Notes: generated by a model from the letters alone, not told the origin. A DNA stretch of 64,000 bases from Priestia filamentosa (GCF_900177535.1 NZ_FXAJ01000003.1:372001-436000); one strand, 5' to 3'; numbered from the stretch's first letter, positions 53,230 through 62,256 are shown. Numbers and translations: made by a program.

Positions 53230-53520
53230 TTGTATAGAGAAACAAAAAAGAATATTGCAAAAACTTCGTTATGGTTCGGAATAGCAAGCCTTATTTGTAC
53301 AGGGATCTTCTTTATACCGACTGTTTTACAATTTGCGTTTGGCATTTTCTTTTTCTTCGGTGCTTTTCTCTTATCTTTTGTTGGAATCGTATTAACGATT
53401 ATCAGCTTTTTTAAAGAGAAAACAAAAATGTCTATCGTATCGGTCATTATAAATGGTGCTGTACTCATCGTCTTTATTCTTCTTTCTATTGCAGCGGCTC
53501 ACATGCCAAGTGCGTATTAA
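53230..53520 (+). CDS. Small membrane protein, 96 aa
   Basis: Three hydrophobic helices (SLWFGIASLICTGIFFI, FAFGIFFFFGAFLLSFVGIV, VSVIINGAVLIVFILL) with a basic N-terminus. The topology recalls DUF4190 proteins. TTG 53230 has GGGGAGG upstream, so I prefer it over 53161. Function unknown. Confidence 0.65.
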   Translation: MYRETKKNIAKTSLWFGIASLICTGIFFIPTVLQFAFGIFFFFGAFLLSFVGIVLTIISFFKEKTKMSIVSVIINGAVLIVFILLSIAAAHMPSAY

Positions 53521-53521
53521 T

Positions 53522-53597
53522 CAAAAGAGGAAGTTTTCTAAAGAAGCTTTAGAGAGATCTTGGTCTTAAGCTTTTATTGAAAAGCCTCCTCTTTTAT
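53522..53597 (+). terminator. Long hairpin terminator
   Basis: AAAAGAGGAAGTTTTC and GAAAAGCCTCCTCTTTT pair imperfectly over about 15 bases across a 40-base loop, and a TTTTATT tract follows. Confidence 0.65.
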
Positions 53598-53774
53598 TAA
53601 AGAATGCTTGAGAGCAATAGAAATGAAATTTTATATAAAGTACAACCCTAAAAAATACGTCTAGAGTCGTCAAAAAATGACAGAAACATTTGCGTATTTC
53701 CTCTTTTTCTCTTAAAGGAAAAGAACGAATAAATAAGAAAGTATAAGAAAAAGAGATGAAAGGAACGAAAGCCA

Positions 53775-54071
53775 GTGAAGCTTAAAAAAAGAATCGTTAT
53801 ACCTGCTGTTGCAGTTGTTGTTCTTGTATGTGCGGCCTTTTTTATTTTTACAAGAGCGGATTATCATGGGAAAGTGGTTGATATTAGCGGAAGCAAAGTA
53901 TACCTTGGTCCATTAACTCAAGATGAAGGATATCAAATCATTGAAGTAACAGCAGATAAAGATACAGAATTTGAGGGCGGAGATCAAGGCGTGTTTGGAC
54001 TGAAAAAGGGTCAAGAAGTACATGTATGGTTGAAAAATGGAGAATTAGCAAGCAAAATTTCGGTGGAGTGA
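53775..54071 (+). CDS. Small exported or membrane-anchored protein, 98 aa
   Basis: An N-terminal helix (IPAVAVVVLVCAAFFIF) is followed by a small beta-rich domain (KVVDISGSKVYLGPL, GVFGLKKGQEVHVWL), resembling YobA/DUF3221-type extracytoplasmic domains. GTG 53775 follows GAAAGGA. It lies directly before the second GDPD gene. Confidence 0.65.
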   Translation: MKLKKRIVIPAVAVVVLVCAAFFIFTRADYHGKVVDISGSKVYLGPLTQDEGYQIIEVTADKDTEFEGGDQGVFGLKKGQEVHVWLKNGELASKISVE

Positions 54072-54121
54072 GTTATTGCTCCATCTTTTTTATGAAGAAA
54101 AAAGATAAGAGGGGAGAAGTC

Positions 54122-54850
54122 ATGAACATTGCTCATAGAGGTGCTTCAGGGTATGCTCCAGAAAATACGTTTGCAGCTTACTTTTTAGCATTGAAAATGA
54201 AGGCAGACTATCTTGAAATTGATGTTCAAATGAGCAGGGATGGAGAACTTGTTCTTATACACGATAAGACAGTAGAGCGAACAACAGATGGAAATGGCCT
54301 TGTTAGTGAAAAAACGCTTCATGAGCTAAAGGAACTTGACGCTGGAGGGTGGTTTTCCGGGGAGTTTAAGAACGAGCGTATTCCTACACTCCCAGAAGTA
54401 TTTGCAACATTCCGAACGAAAGTAGGTTTTCTAATCGAACTGAAATATCCTTCTTTATATCCAGGGATTGAGGAGAAGCTTGCACGAACGCTTGAAAGTT
54501 TTCGATTAGCAGAGTCTGACAAAATTATTGTTCAATCTTTTGATGAGAAAGCTGTGCAACGGATTAAGAAACGTCTTCCGAAAATTTCAGTAGGAGTTCT
54601 TGTAAAGTACAATATATGGGGGATATCTTCTGCAAAATTAAAAGACATTTCGGCATATGCAACATATGTGAACCCAAACAGAAGACTGATTACAAAGAAG
54701 CTTGTGAAACGTATTCATAAAAATGGAATGAAAGTTACTCCTTATGCTGTGTATCGTAAAAAAACAATTCAAAGCTTTTATAACCTAGGTGTTGATGGTA
54801 TTATTTGTGATTATCCTGATCTTGTAGCGGAAAATCAAAAAGCGCGTTAA
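54122..54850 (+). CDS. Cytosolic glycerophosphodiester phosphodiesterase
   Basis: A 242-residue GDPD domain without a signal peptide. NIAHRGASGYAPENT, YLEIDVQMSRDGELVLIHD and FLIELKYP carry the active-site residues. It resembles YqiK/UgpQ-type enzymes. ATG 54122 follows GGGGAGAAG; the codons before it belong to the terminal part of an overlapping frame. Confidence 0.9.
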   Translation: MNIAHRGASGYAPENTFAAYFLALKMKADYLEIDVQMSRDGELVLIHDKTVERTTDGNGLVSEKTLHELKELDAGGWFSGEFKNERIPTLPEVFATFRTKVGFLIELKYPSLYPGIEEKLARTLESFRLAESDKIIVQSFDEKAVQRIKKRLPKISVGVLVKYNIWGISSAKLKDISAYATYVNPNRRLITKKLVKRIHKNGMKVTPYAVYRKKTIQSFYNLGVDGIICDYPDLVAENQKAR

Positions 54851-54954
54851 ACCGACAGAATACGCTTATTTTCTGAAAAAGCAATAATTCTCCTTTTCCC
54901 AATTAATCTTTCTATTATATAATAATATGGGAAAGTGATGAGGGGGGAGAAAGA

Positions 54955-55512
54955 ATGGCAAAAGTACAGCTTGTTCCGTATGATGCACAGTGGCCAGAGA
55001 AGTTTAGAGTTCTGAAAGAACAGTTGGAGGAAAAGTTAGCACCAATGAAGGTTTGTATTGAGCATATTGGTAGTACTTCTGTACCTAATATGATGGCAAA
55101 ACCAATCATTGACGTAATTGTAGGAGTGGAAAAAGAAGAAGAACTACAGGATGCTATTGATCCAATTCGAGAGCTTGGTTATACATATGTGCAACAATAT
55201 GAAACCATTTTGCCAAATCGACGCTATTTTGTTCGATTTAAAGAGGAAGGTCTTCCAGACATTATTAGGAATGGAGAACATGATTTTTCACAGGATGCCG
55301 ATATTCATCATGAAGCACATCTTCATGTTGTTGTAAAGGGGAGCAACTTATGGGAAAGGCATCTACAATTTCGCGATATTTTAAGAAGTAGTGAAGACAG
55401 TTTAGAGGCATATGCTTCGGTTAAGCGAAAGCTTGCACTTCGAGAATGGGAAAGTACAAATGAATATGCGAAAGCAAAAACGAGCGTTATTACAGGAATT
55501 TTAAGTCGATAA
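54955..55512 (+). CDS. GrpB-family (UPF0157) nucleotidyltransferase-like protein
   Basis: A 185-residue protein with VPYDAQWPEKFRVLKEQLEE, IEHIGSTSVPNMMAKPIIDV and HLHVVVKGSNLWERHLQFRD, the signature of GrpB proteins. The GST/D pattern is that of nucleotidyltransferases, and the substrate is unknown. GGGGGGAG precedes ATG 54955. Confidence 0.9.
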   Translation: MAKVQLVPYDAQWPEKFRVLKEQLEEKLAPMKVCIEHIGSTSVPNMMAKPIIDVIVGVEKEEELQDAIDPIRELGYTYVQQYETILPNRRYFVRFKEEGLPDIIRNGEHDFSQDADIHHEAHLHVVVKGSNLWERHLQFRDILRSSEDSLEAYASVKRKLALREWESTNEYAKAKTSVITGILSR

Positions 55513-55555
55513 ATTCAAGTATGCTAAAATTGTTATAGTTATTTAACTTATCATA

Positions 55556-55588
55556 AAGCTCATGCGTTTAGACGCATGAGCTTTTTTA
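55556..55588. terminator. Bidirectional terminator
   Basis: AAGCTCATGCGT/ACGCATGAGCTT stem with a T run. It is shared by the GrpB gene and the convergent gene at 55590. Confidence 0.9.
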
Positions 55589-55589
55589 G

Positions 55590-56006
55590 CTACGTAGGAG
55601 AATAAAGAGTAAGAATACGCTTTTTTCCTTTTTGATCTTTGTACTGAACATAAAGGGCATAGTCTGCTTTTTTCCACTCTTGTTTTGTAAGAGTTCTACT
55701 AACAGTTTCACTTGTTTTTCCTTCTAGAAGCATTGAGTATACTTGTGTTGAAAATGTGTTAGAAGGTTGAGTTGTTCCATTTTTATTAAGCCAGAGAAGA
55801 GTACCATGATCAAATAAAAGTTGAATGTCTTTAAGTGTTTTATTGTGTAGTGAAGCCTCGATTGTGTATTCTTCTGTTTTAGATTGATAGGAAACGTTTA
55901 CCTCGGCTCTTAATATGCTATCTTCCGCTTTTTGCTTCCGTGCTTGTCGGTCATCCGAGTATCCAGCCAATACAATCACCACCCAAAAGATTAATAGGTA
56001 TTTCAT
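55590..56006 (-). CDS. BsuPI-like exported protein with altered lipobox
   Basis: A 138-residue protein with an N-terminal helix (LLIFWVVIVLAGY) and a beta-rich domain (EYTIEASLHNKTLKDIQLLF, SNTFSTQVYSMLLEGKTS) resembling the intracellular proteinase inhibitor BsuPI. The N-terminus looks like a lipoprotein signal, but the position expected to be Cys (LAGC) is Tyr (LAGY, TAC), so lipid attachment should be lost. The product may remain membrane-anchored. Confidence 0.65.
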   Translation of the reverse strand: MKYLLIFWVVIVLAGYSDDRQARKQKAEDSILRAEVNVSYQSKTEEYTIEASLHNKTLKDIQLLFDHGTLLWLNKNGTTQPSNTFSTQVYSMLLEGKTSETVSRTLTKQEWKKADYALYVQYKDQKGKKRILTLYSPT

Positions 56007-56065
56007 AAGAAAAAAGCCTCCTACTCTTACCCATTATCTTACTATACTTTACATTACTCTACACA

Positions 56066-56099
56066 AAAAAAACGTATAAGTCTTTTTAACTTATACGTT
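56066..56099 (-). terminator. Terminator of the membrane gene at 56098
   Basis: ACGTATAAGT/ACTTATACGT stem followed on the minus strand by eight Ts. Confidence 0.9.
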
Positions 56100-56883
56100 A
56101 CACAGCATGTGATTTTTGAATGGCTGCCTTTCGCTCTAGCGCAAGTTGTTCAAGTTGCTTCACTTTTGGAACTGTAAAAGCAAGAACAGAGAGGAAAAGA
56201 GCTCCAAAAATAAAAACATTAGATGGTTTTGTTATCTCTGCTTCGGTAGCAAGTTTCCTTCCTTGATCAAATAAAGAAAACAGGCTCTCGTCTGGAATAG
56301 GCATTGTAATAGAAACAATTATAAAAAGAACAAAAATAGCAACTATATACAATATTCCATGTACAAGCCTTATGAAAGCAAGTCCTTTTTGTTCAGGTGC
56401 TGTTAAAAACATGGAAAGTTCCTGACCTGAACGAATCATATCGTCACTTTTTTCTTTATATTCATAAGGGAAAAATAGCGCAATTCCCCAATAGTAGAAA
56501 AAAGATAAAAGAAGTCTTACAGCTTCTACAATTAAATAAAAGATAACAGTTACTGTTACAGCCATTAAAAAGTAGTTTTCTGTAAAAATAGCTCCTGCAG
56601 ATAACCAGATGGCTGCTGTTGAGAAGTAGAGAAACCGAGCTTGTTTGTTATAGCGTACGCTTTTAATAACCCTTTTATCTGTAGCTAATAAAAATCCATT
56701 AATCAACAAAATAAGAAAGTTGACGAAAGCGCTTATATAATGCTCGGTAGAAAGTGGTTTAAACGTTAATATCCCGATGTGTACGATATATGTAAAACTC
56801 AAGGCATAAAACGAAAAAGCCGTTGGTGAATCAAGGTATGAAACAGATGATAGGCGATGAGCTTTTTTTAGTGAACGAATCAA
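56098..56883 (-). CDS. Hypothetical membrane protein, 261 aa
   Basis: Six or seven hydrophobic helices, with the last two separated by an extracytoplasmic loop (PIPDESLFSLFDQGRK). The C-terminus is cytosolic and charged (KQLEQLALERKAAIQKSH). No family is recognised. The start is near 56883, where a weak purine-rich site is present. Confidence 0.65.
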   Translation of the reverse strand: MIRSLKKAHRLSSVSYLDSPTAFSFYALSFTYIVHIGILTFKPLSTEHYISAFVNFLILLINGFLLATDKRVIKSVRYNKQARFLYFSTAAIWLSAGAIFTENYFLMAVTVTVIFYLIVEAVRLLLSFFYYWGIALFFPYEYKEKSDDMIRSGQELSMFLTAPEQKGLAFIRLVHGILYIVAIFVLFIIVSITMPIPDESLFSLFDQGRKLATEAEITKPSNVFIFGALFLSVLAFTVPKVKQLEQLALERKAAIQKSHAV

Positions 56884-57224
56884 TGTTTTTTCTTTACCCC
56901 CTTTCTAGGATAGTTCCTAAAGGTACTTACATACAAGATAATATACAGCATGTGAAAAAACAATCGACAAAATTTGTGAATAGACCAAGAAATCGTAAAA
57001 AATCTTCTTCTTTCTATAGTATTATAGAAAAGGAGAAGAGGACAACAAAAAAGAGCGATAATTCACAAGCATTTCACGGAAGTCTAATTTTTGATTGAAA
57101 CATTTGAAATAGGGAATAATATTTTTACTATGTCTAAAAAATAACATGAAATAATAAAAAATCTTTCAGTGAAAAGCGTTTCATACGCTATAGTAAAAAC
57201 AAATACAGCAAGGGGGAACAATTG
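56884..57224. other. Intergenic region with a palindrome near the HAD promoter
   Basis: About 340 bases with no convincing gene; an open rightward frame here lacks a ribosome site. TGAAA-AGCG-TTTCA (57170-57183) is an inverted repeat just before TATAGT (57189-57194), a possible -10 of the HAD gene, so it may be an operator. Confidence 0.4.
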
Positions 57225-58106
57225 ATGATTATTGCAATTGATATGGATGGAACATTATTAAATAGTGAAGGTAAGGTGCCTGCTGAGAATGTAGAAGCGA
57301 TCAAAAATGCACAGCGCGCTGGGGTTAAGGTTGTCATTGCAACAGGAAGAAGCTATGAGGATGCAATGCGTCCTTTACAACCGTTCGATCTTAAACTTCC
57401 TAAGATTTGTGCAAACGGAGCAGACGTAAGAGATGAAGAAGGAAACGTTCTTCATCGCCAATCTCTAGAGGAGCAAGACATTCAAAATGCTATGAATCTT
57501 CGCTTTCATAATGATGAGGAAGTTTACTTTGAAATGTATGTGCAAGACGGGGTTTATACATATGAAAATGCAGGAGATGTAATGAAAGCGGAAGCAGACC
57601 GAGTGAGAAGCTCTAATGAAAAAATTTCTCGCTTTGAACTTGATCTTTTAGCTGCCAAACAGTCACAGCAGGCTGGCGTGACCTTTTTACCAAAAGAAGA
57701 GCTTATGAAAAAAGCGCTCCAAGAAGATACTAATATTTTTAAATTCCTCTTTTTCTCCTTCGACTTAAACAAGCTGCAAGTTGTAAAAGATGAATTAGGA
57801 AAAAGCGACAACGTAGCTATTAGCTCATCTGCTTTGCATAACGTGGAGGTCAACCACTTGAAGGCAACAAAGGGAATTGCGCTTCGTAAAATGGCAGAGC
57901 ATTTCAAAGTTGATATGAAACATTCAGTCGCTATTGGAGACAATCACAACGATATTAGTATGTTTAATGAAGCAGCTACAAGTTTCGGGATGGGAAATGG
58001 AGATCCTGAAGTGCAGTCATTATGTGACTACGTAACCGAAACAAATGATAATAATGGAGTAGCAAAAGCGATTGAGAAAGTATTAAAAAGTTCTCTAAAA
58101 GCCTAA
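57225..58106 (+). CDS. Cof-type HAD phosphatase
   Basis: A 293-residue HAD IIB phosphatase. IAIDMDGTLLNSEGK carries the nucleophile, VVIATGRSYEDA is motif II, KATKGIALRKMAEHF gives the lysine, and AIGDNHNDISMF is the metal motif. The cap domain lies between residues 80 and 190. The substrate is a sugar or nucleotide phosphate by family. ATG 57225 (or TTG 57222) follows AGGGGGAA. Confidence 0.9.
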   Translation: MIIAIDMDGTLLNSEGKVPAENVEAIKNAQRAGVKVVIATGRSYEDAMRPLQPFDLKLPKICANGADVRDEEGNVLHRQSLEEQDIQNAMNLRFHNDEEVYFEMYVQDGVYTYENAGDVMKAEADRVRSSNEKISRFELDLLAAKQSQQAGVTFLPKEELMKKALQEDTNIFKFLFFSFDLNKLQVVKDELGKSDNVAISSSALHNVEVNHLKATKGIALRKMAEHFKVDMKHSVAIGDNHNDISMFNEAATSFGMGNGDPEVQSLCDYVTETNDNNGVAKAIEKVLKSSLKA

Positions 58107-58152
58107 GAAACAAACATGAGCTGTTTTTCCTTATTTTACACAAAATAGGGCT

Positions 58153-58181
58153 TTGACAGCTCATGCTCTCTTTGGTATTAT
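58153..58181 (+). promoter_or_regulatory. Sigma-A promoter of the lysine-riboswitch unit
   Basis: TTGACA (58153-58158) and TATTAT (58176-58181) are 17 bases apart. The -35 overlaps the right arm of a perfect stem, CATGAGCTGT/ACAGCTCATG (58115-58164), that follows the HAD gene. Confidence 0.75.
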
Positions 58182-58207
58182 AACGTAGTAAAAATAATAT
58201 AAATCCT

Positions 58208-58395
58208 CACTCTTTCTCGGTGAGGTAGAGGTTGCGCGTATTAGGAGTAACATATGGGAAGCAAGTGGAGCTTATGAACATATGTGAAAGGAATGAGCGC
58301 CGAAGCTTATAAAAAACCACTTTTTTTATAAGCTGGGCCTGTATTAAATAAGTACAGGACTGCCACAAGTTTTTGTGGAGGGCTATCAGAGAGAT
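58208..58395 (+). ncRNA. Lysine riboswitch (L box)
   Basis: The leader carries the L-box landmarks in order: GAGGTAGAGGTTGCGC, AGTAA with GGGAAGCAAG, GAAAGGAATGAGCGCCGAAG, the CTGG/CCTGT region, GGACTGCCAC and GTGGAGGGCTATC. A terminator (58412-58440) follows, so lysine binding should end transcription before the permease gene. In B. subtilis L boxes control lysC and the permease yvsH. Confidence 0.95.
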
Positions 58396-58411
58396 ATGGC
58401 AGAGTGAATGC

Positions 58412-58440
58412 AAAAGTATGGGCATTTCCATACTTTTTTA
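58412..58440 (+). terminator. Riboswitch expression-platform terminator
   Basis: AAAGTATGG/CCATACTTT stem followed by six Ts, directly after the L-box aptamer. Confidence 0.88.
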
Positions 58441-58481
58441 TTTTGTCTGCTAAAAATTACTTATTGGAGGATTTTTGCAGC

Positions 58482-59906
58482 ATGGAACAAACGAAAAAAT
58501 GGGGTTTTTGGCTCTTAACAGCTTTTGTTGTTGGAAACATGGTAGGATCAGGGATTTTCATGCTTCCAAGTACGCTTGCACAAGTGGCAAGTCCACTTGG
58601 CGTTATGACAGCATGGGCTGTTACTGGGTTTGGTGTATTAATGCTTGCCCTAACTTTTGGAACGCTATCAATTCGAAAACCAGAGCTACAAGCGGGACCG
58701 CAGAGTTATGCGAGAGCGCTATTTGAAAATAAAAAAACAGGTGATGTAGCAAGTTTTACAACCGTTTGGGGATATTGGGTAGCAAACTGGATTAGCAACG
58801 TAGCGATTATTACAAGTTTTGCAGGTTATTTATCTACTTTTCTACCGATTATGAGAGACGGTCGAGTATTATTTCATGTTGGGTCTCAACCGATTGAATT
58901 AGGGAAGCTTATTACTTTTGTAGTTTGCTCTATCTTCTTATGGGGAACTCATACAATCTTAGTTACAAGTATGAATGCAGCAGGTAAACTGAATTTTGTT
59001 ACGACATTTTCAAAAGTCGTGGGATTCGCTCTTTTCATTATTGCTGGGTTATTTGCTTTTCAGTTCTCAACAATGGGAAGTTTTTATTATCCTGTTGAGA
59101 GCACAGATGGAGGAAATCCGCTTGGACTTTCGAGTCAAGTGTACAATGCCGCTATTTCAACACTATGGGCATTCGTTGGTATTGAGTCAGCCGTTATTTT
59201 ATCAGGTCGAGCATCTTCACAGCGCGATATTAAAAAGGCTACTGTGGCAGGGGTAACAATTGCTATTATTATTTATATGACAATTACAATGATTACAATG
59301 GGGGCGCTCCCACACAGTGAACTCCAAGCATCAGATAAGCCTTTCGTAGACGTTTTAAACGTTTTAATTGGTCGTGGTGGCAGTATTATTATGGCACTTC
59401 TTGCACTTGTCTCCTTGTTTGGATCAATGCTTGGGTGGATCTTATTAAGTTCAGAAGTTCCATACAGAGCAGCGCGTGAAGGAAACTTTCCAGCCTTTTT
59501 TGCAAAAACAAACAAAAAAGGAAGCCCAAGTAATGCTTTACTTGTAACGAATATTATGTCTCAAATCTTTATTTTTTCAACTGTTTCAGGAACGATTAGT
59601 CAAGCGTATTCTTTCTTAACAACATCATCAACGCTTGCTTATCTTATCCCATATTTAATTTCAACTATTTATTTCTTAAAAGTTGTCATTAAAGGGGAAA
59701 CATACGCAGAACTAGGGGGAACATCTTCACGTATAAAAGACGGGATTATTGCAGGGCTTGCATTTATTTATGCAGCATGGGTTATTATTTCCGGAACTGC
59801 AGATATGAAAACTTTTTCTTTAGGAATTGGCCTCTTTTTAATCGGAATTGTATTTTATCCGCTTGTAAAGCGTAAAGGAAAACGACAAAGCACACAAGAA
59901 ATGTAA
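58482..59906 (+). CDS. yvsH: Amino-acid permease under lysine riboswitch (YvsH-like)
   Basis: A 474-residue APC-family transporter with 12 helices. FVVGNMVGSGIFMLPSTLAQ, WGYWVANWISNVAIITSFAGY and FVGIESAVILSGRA mark the basic amino-acid/polyamine antiporter group. The lysine riboswitch in its leader strongly suggests lysine as substrate. ATG 58482 has GGAGG upstream. A terminator follows. Confidence 0.92.
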   Translation: MEQTKKWGFWLLTAFVVGNMVGSGIFMLPSTLAQVASPLGVMTAWAVTGFGVLMLALTFGTLSIRKPELQAGPQSYARALFENKKTGDVASFTTVWGYWVANWISNVAIITSFAGYLSTFLPIMRDGRVLFHVGSQPIELGKLITFVVCSIFLWGTHTILVTSMNAAGKLNFVTTFSKVVGFALFIIAGLFAFQFSTMGSFYYPVESTDGGNPLGLSSQVYNAAISTLWAFVGIESAVILSGRASSQRDIKKATVAGVTIAIIIYMTITMITMGALPHSELQASDKPFVDVLNVLIGRGGSIIMALLALVSLFGSMLGWILLSSEVPYRAAREGNFPAFFAKTNKKGSPSNALLVTNIMSQIFIFSTVSGTISQAYSFLTTSSTLAYLIPYLISTIYFLKVVIKGETYAELGGTSSRIKDGIIAGLAFIYAAWVIISGTADMKTFSLGIGLFLIGIVFYPLVKRKGKRQSTQEM

Positions 59907-59913
59907 AGTATGA

Positions 59914-59947
59914 AAAGCTGAGGGAAACGTTCCCTCAGCTTTTTTTA
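59914..59947 (+). terminator. yvsH terminator
   Basis: AAGCTGAGGGAA/TTCCCTCAGCTT stem followed by seven Ts. Confidence 0.93.
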
Positions 59948-60024
59948 TGAATGAAAAGGCAGTGTTCTGAAGAGTGTTTATCAAGTGATAAAAAGTGGAA
60001 TACAAGGTGAAGAAGGAGGAATAA

Positions 60025-60267
60025 CTTTTCGGTGTTAGTGAATATGGATGGACAATTATTATGCTATTAGTAGGAGGATTACTAAGTATTTACTTTACAC
60101 TGAAAAATCGAGATATTGCCTACCCTCTTGTTTTCATTTGGTCATACATTGCTATCATCGTTCAAAGACAAGATATGAAGGCTATTGTTATTACAGCATC
60201 TATTTCCATCGTCCTCATTCTCAGTTCCATCATTGCAAGCCTTATTAAAAGAAAACGTTTTTCATAA
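60025..60267 (+). pseudogene. Membrane protein remnant without a start codon
   Basis: The frame reads FGVSEYGWTIIMLLVGGLL, then SIYFTLKNRDIAYPLVFIWSY, IAIIVQRQDM, and a final helix with RKRFS. This looks like the last part of a larger (TspO-like tryptophan-rich sensory) membrane protein. No ATG, GTG or TTG lies between the upstream stop (60022) and the conserved part, although AGGAGG stands at 60014. ATG 60061 would drop conserved residues. A decayed gene is the best reading. Confidence 0.5.
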
Positions 60268-60269
60268 TA

Positions 60270-60318
60270 TAAGAGCCAGCTTTGTTATCAAAATAAAGCT
60301 GGCTCTTAATTTTTTTTA
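60270..60318. terminator. Bidirectional terminator
   Basis: AGAGCCAGCTTT/AAAGCTGGCTCT stem with T-rich flanks. It is shared with the convergent small gene at 60306. Confidence 0.88.
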
Positions 60319-60533
60319 CTTTTTCTTTGTTTCCATATTTCTTTGCCTATATAAACAAAAAGAGACAGAAGCAGAAAACAAAGCAAAAAGAACTCTAAAG
60401 GTGCCATAACGCGAAAACCATAAAACACATTATAAATAGCTCTCGCTACAGAGTAGTTCATAAAAAGGTCTAAAACAATGACTAAAGAGAAAGATAAAGA
60501 ACTCATAAGCAAAAGAGCAAGAAGCATTTTCAA
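60306..60533 (-). CDS. Small membrane protein, 75 aa
   Basis: Two hydrophobic helices (LLALLLMSSLSFSLVIVL and FFLLCFLLLSLFVYIG) and a basic tail (WKQRKSKKN). TTG 60533 is nine bases after GGAGG; longer frames have no site. It is divergent from the germination operon. It may be coregulated, but this is not shown. Confidence 0.6.
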   Translation of the reverse strand: MKMLLALLLMSSLSFSLVIVLDLFMNYSVARAIYNVFYGFRVMAPLEFFLLCFLLLSLFVYIGKEIWKQRKSKKN

Positions 60534-60660
60534 AGTAGTCTTCCTCCAACAATTATCATTTGTTTTTTTACTTTTTTCATTTGAAGTTCTCTTTATACAG
60601 ATGAATGCATAATTGTGCTCTTTTCTGCAGAAAATGGATAAAAAAAGGTAGGTCTCTGCC

Positions 60661-62256
60661 ATGTTTTTTAAGAAACGAAAAAAGAAAGAAGACAGCAAGT
60701 CAGATGACACCCATGAAGAGAAATCTCCAGCAGAACTTCTTCAGCGTGATTTAACATGTAATATTAAAAGAATAAAGGAAGAAGTTGGATATAGCTCAGA
60801 CGTTATTGTAAGAGAATTTTCAATTGGTTATAACGAACAAATTCCATCTGCCATTGTTTTTATTGATGGACTAGTTGAGGCGAGTATTATTAATGATTCT
60901 CTCCTTAAGTTGCTGCTTGAGGAGCCTAATATTGAACGCTATTTTAAGGAGTGGAATCCTATTCAACTTTTGCAAACGAAAGTGGTAGCTCTTGATGATG
61001 TGAAGATAGTGTTGGATTGGGAAACGCTATTTCAGTCTTTAGTAGATGGAGAAACCATTGTTTTAGTTGATGGGTATCCTCAAGCACTCTCAGGAAGCGC
61101 TAGAGGGGGAGAACAAAGAGCTATTGAGGAGCCACAGACGCAAGTTTCCATTAGAGGACCAAAAGATGGTTTTACAGAATCAATTCGTACAAATACAGCG
61201 CTACTCCGAAGAAGAATTAAAAATACGGATTTTAGAATGGAAACAAAAAAGCTTGGAAAAGCAACTCAAACAGATGTGAGCATTCTCTACATCAATGGAA
61301 TTGCAAAAGATAAAATTGTTCAGGAAGTAAGAGACCGGATTTCAGGAATTGATGTTGGTAGCATTTTAGAGTCGGGAAATATTGAAGAGCTTATTGAAGA
61401 TGAAACATTTACAACATTTCCGACCGTTTATCATACAGAGCGTCCTGATGTTGTAGCAGCCAATTTGCTTGAGGGTAGAGTAGCTATTCTTGTAGACGGC
61501 ACGCCGTTCGCTCTTGTTGTGCCAGCTTTATTCATTCAATTTTTTCAGTCTCCTGATGATTACTATACTCGGTTTGATATTAGTTCAGGGTTGCGCTTCT
61601 TGCGCATTATGATTTTTTTCATTTCTTTAATTGCGCCATCAAGTTATATAGCAGCAACCACATTTCACCAAGAAATGATTCCAACTCAGCTTGCTTTTTC
61701 GATTGCAGCACAGCGAGAAGTTGTTCCATTTCCCTCATTTGTAGAAGCCGTGATTATGGAAGTGACTTTTGAGATTTTACGAGAAGCAGGAGTTCGAATG
61801 CCAAGGGCAGTCGGACAAGCTGTCTCTATTGTAGGAGCACTTGTTATTGGACAAGCAGCTGTTCAAGCTGGGCTTGTATCTCCAGCTATGATTATTATTG
61901 TTTCGTTAACAGCAATTGCGAGCTTTGCTACTCCGTCTTTTTCAATTGCTATTTCAGCGCGTGTTATTCGCTTTGCTTTAATGGTTTGTGCAGCTGCGTT
62001 TGGGTTCTATGGCATTTTCCTAGGATTAATTATAATGGTTGTTCATTTATGTAGTTTGCGGTCGTTTGGTGTCCCTTATATGTCTCCTCTTTCCCCACTC
62101 GATTTTCAAGGTCTAAGAGATACGTTTATTCGAGCTCCTTTTTGGTCACTTGATCGTAGACCCGCGCTTATAAATGAAGATAATGTTAAAAGACAAGGAA
62201 GAAATCAAAGTCCACATCCTCCAACAGAAGAGGAGGAAAATCAAGATGAAACATAG
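60661..62256 (+). CDS. Spore germinant receptor subunit A (GerA family)
   Basis: A 531-residue A subunit of a spore inner-membrane germinant receptor. The long cytosolic N domain (about 1-290) includes SIGYNEQIPSAIVFIDGL and RRRIKNTDFRMETKKLG. Membrane helices follow, with PSSYIAATTFHQEMIPTQLAFS and FPSFVEAVIMEVTFEILREAG(V). The order A-C-B is that of gerK. The gene overlaps gerXC by 11 bases. Expression in the forespore by sigma-G is expected from family; I could not identify a clear promoter. Confidence 0.92.
   Translation: MFFKKRKKKEDSKSDDTHEEKSPAELLQRDLTCNIKRIKEEVGYSSDVIVREFSIGYNEQIPSAIVFIDGLVEASIINDSLLKLLLEEPNIERYFKEWNPIQLLQTKVVALDDVKIVLDWETLFQSLVDGETIVLVDGYPQALSGSARGGEQRAIEEPQTQVSIRGPKDGFTESIRTNTALLRRRIKNTDFRMETKKLGKATQTDVSILYINGIAKDKIVQEVRDRISGIDVGSILESGNIEELIEDETFTTFPTVYHTERPDVVAANLLEGRVAILVDGTPFALVVPALFIQFFQSPDDYYTRFDISSGLRFLRIMIFFISLIAPSSYIAATTFHQEMIPTQLAFSIAAQREVVPFPSFVEAVIMEVTFEILREAGVRMPRAVGQAVSIVGALVIGQAAVQAGLVSPAMIIIVSLTAIASFATPSFSIAISARVIRFALMVCAAAFGFYGIFLGLIIMVVHLCSLRSFGVPYMSPLSPLDFQGLRDTFIRAPFWSLDRRPALINEDNVKRQGRNQSPHPPTEEEENQDET

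Noticed and set aside
57170-57183. TGAAAAGCGTTTCA as a CcpA cre site
   Set aside because: The central CG is shifted by one base relative to the consensus, so only a generic inverted repeat is claimed.
60600-60660. Sigma-G promoter before the germination operon
   Set aside because: CATAATT near 60608 only partly fits the -10, and no matching -35 stands at the right distance.
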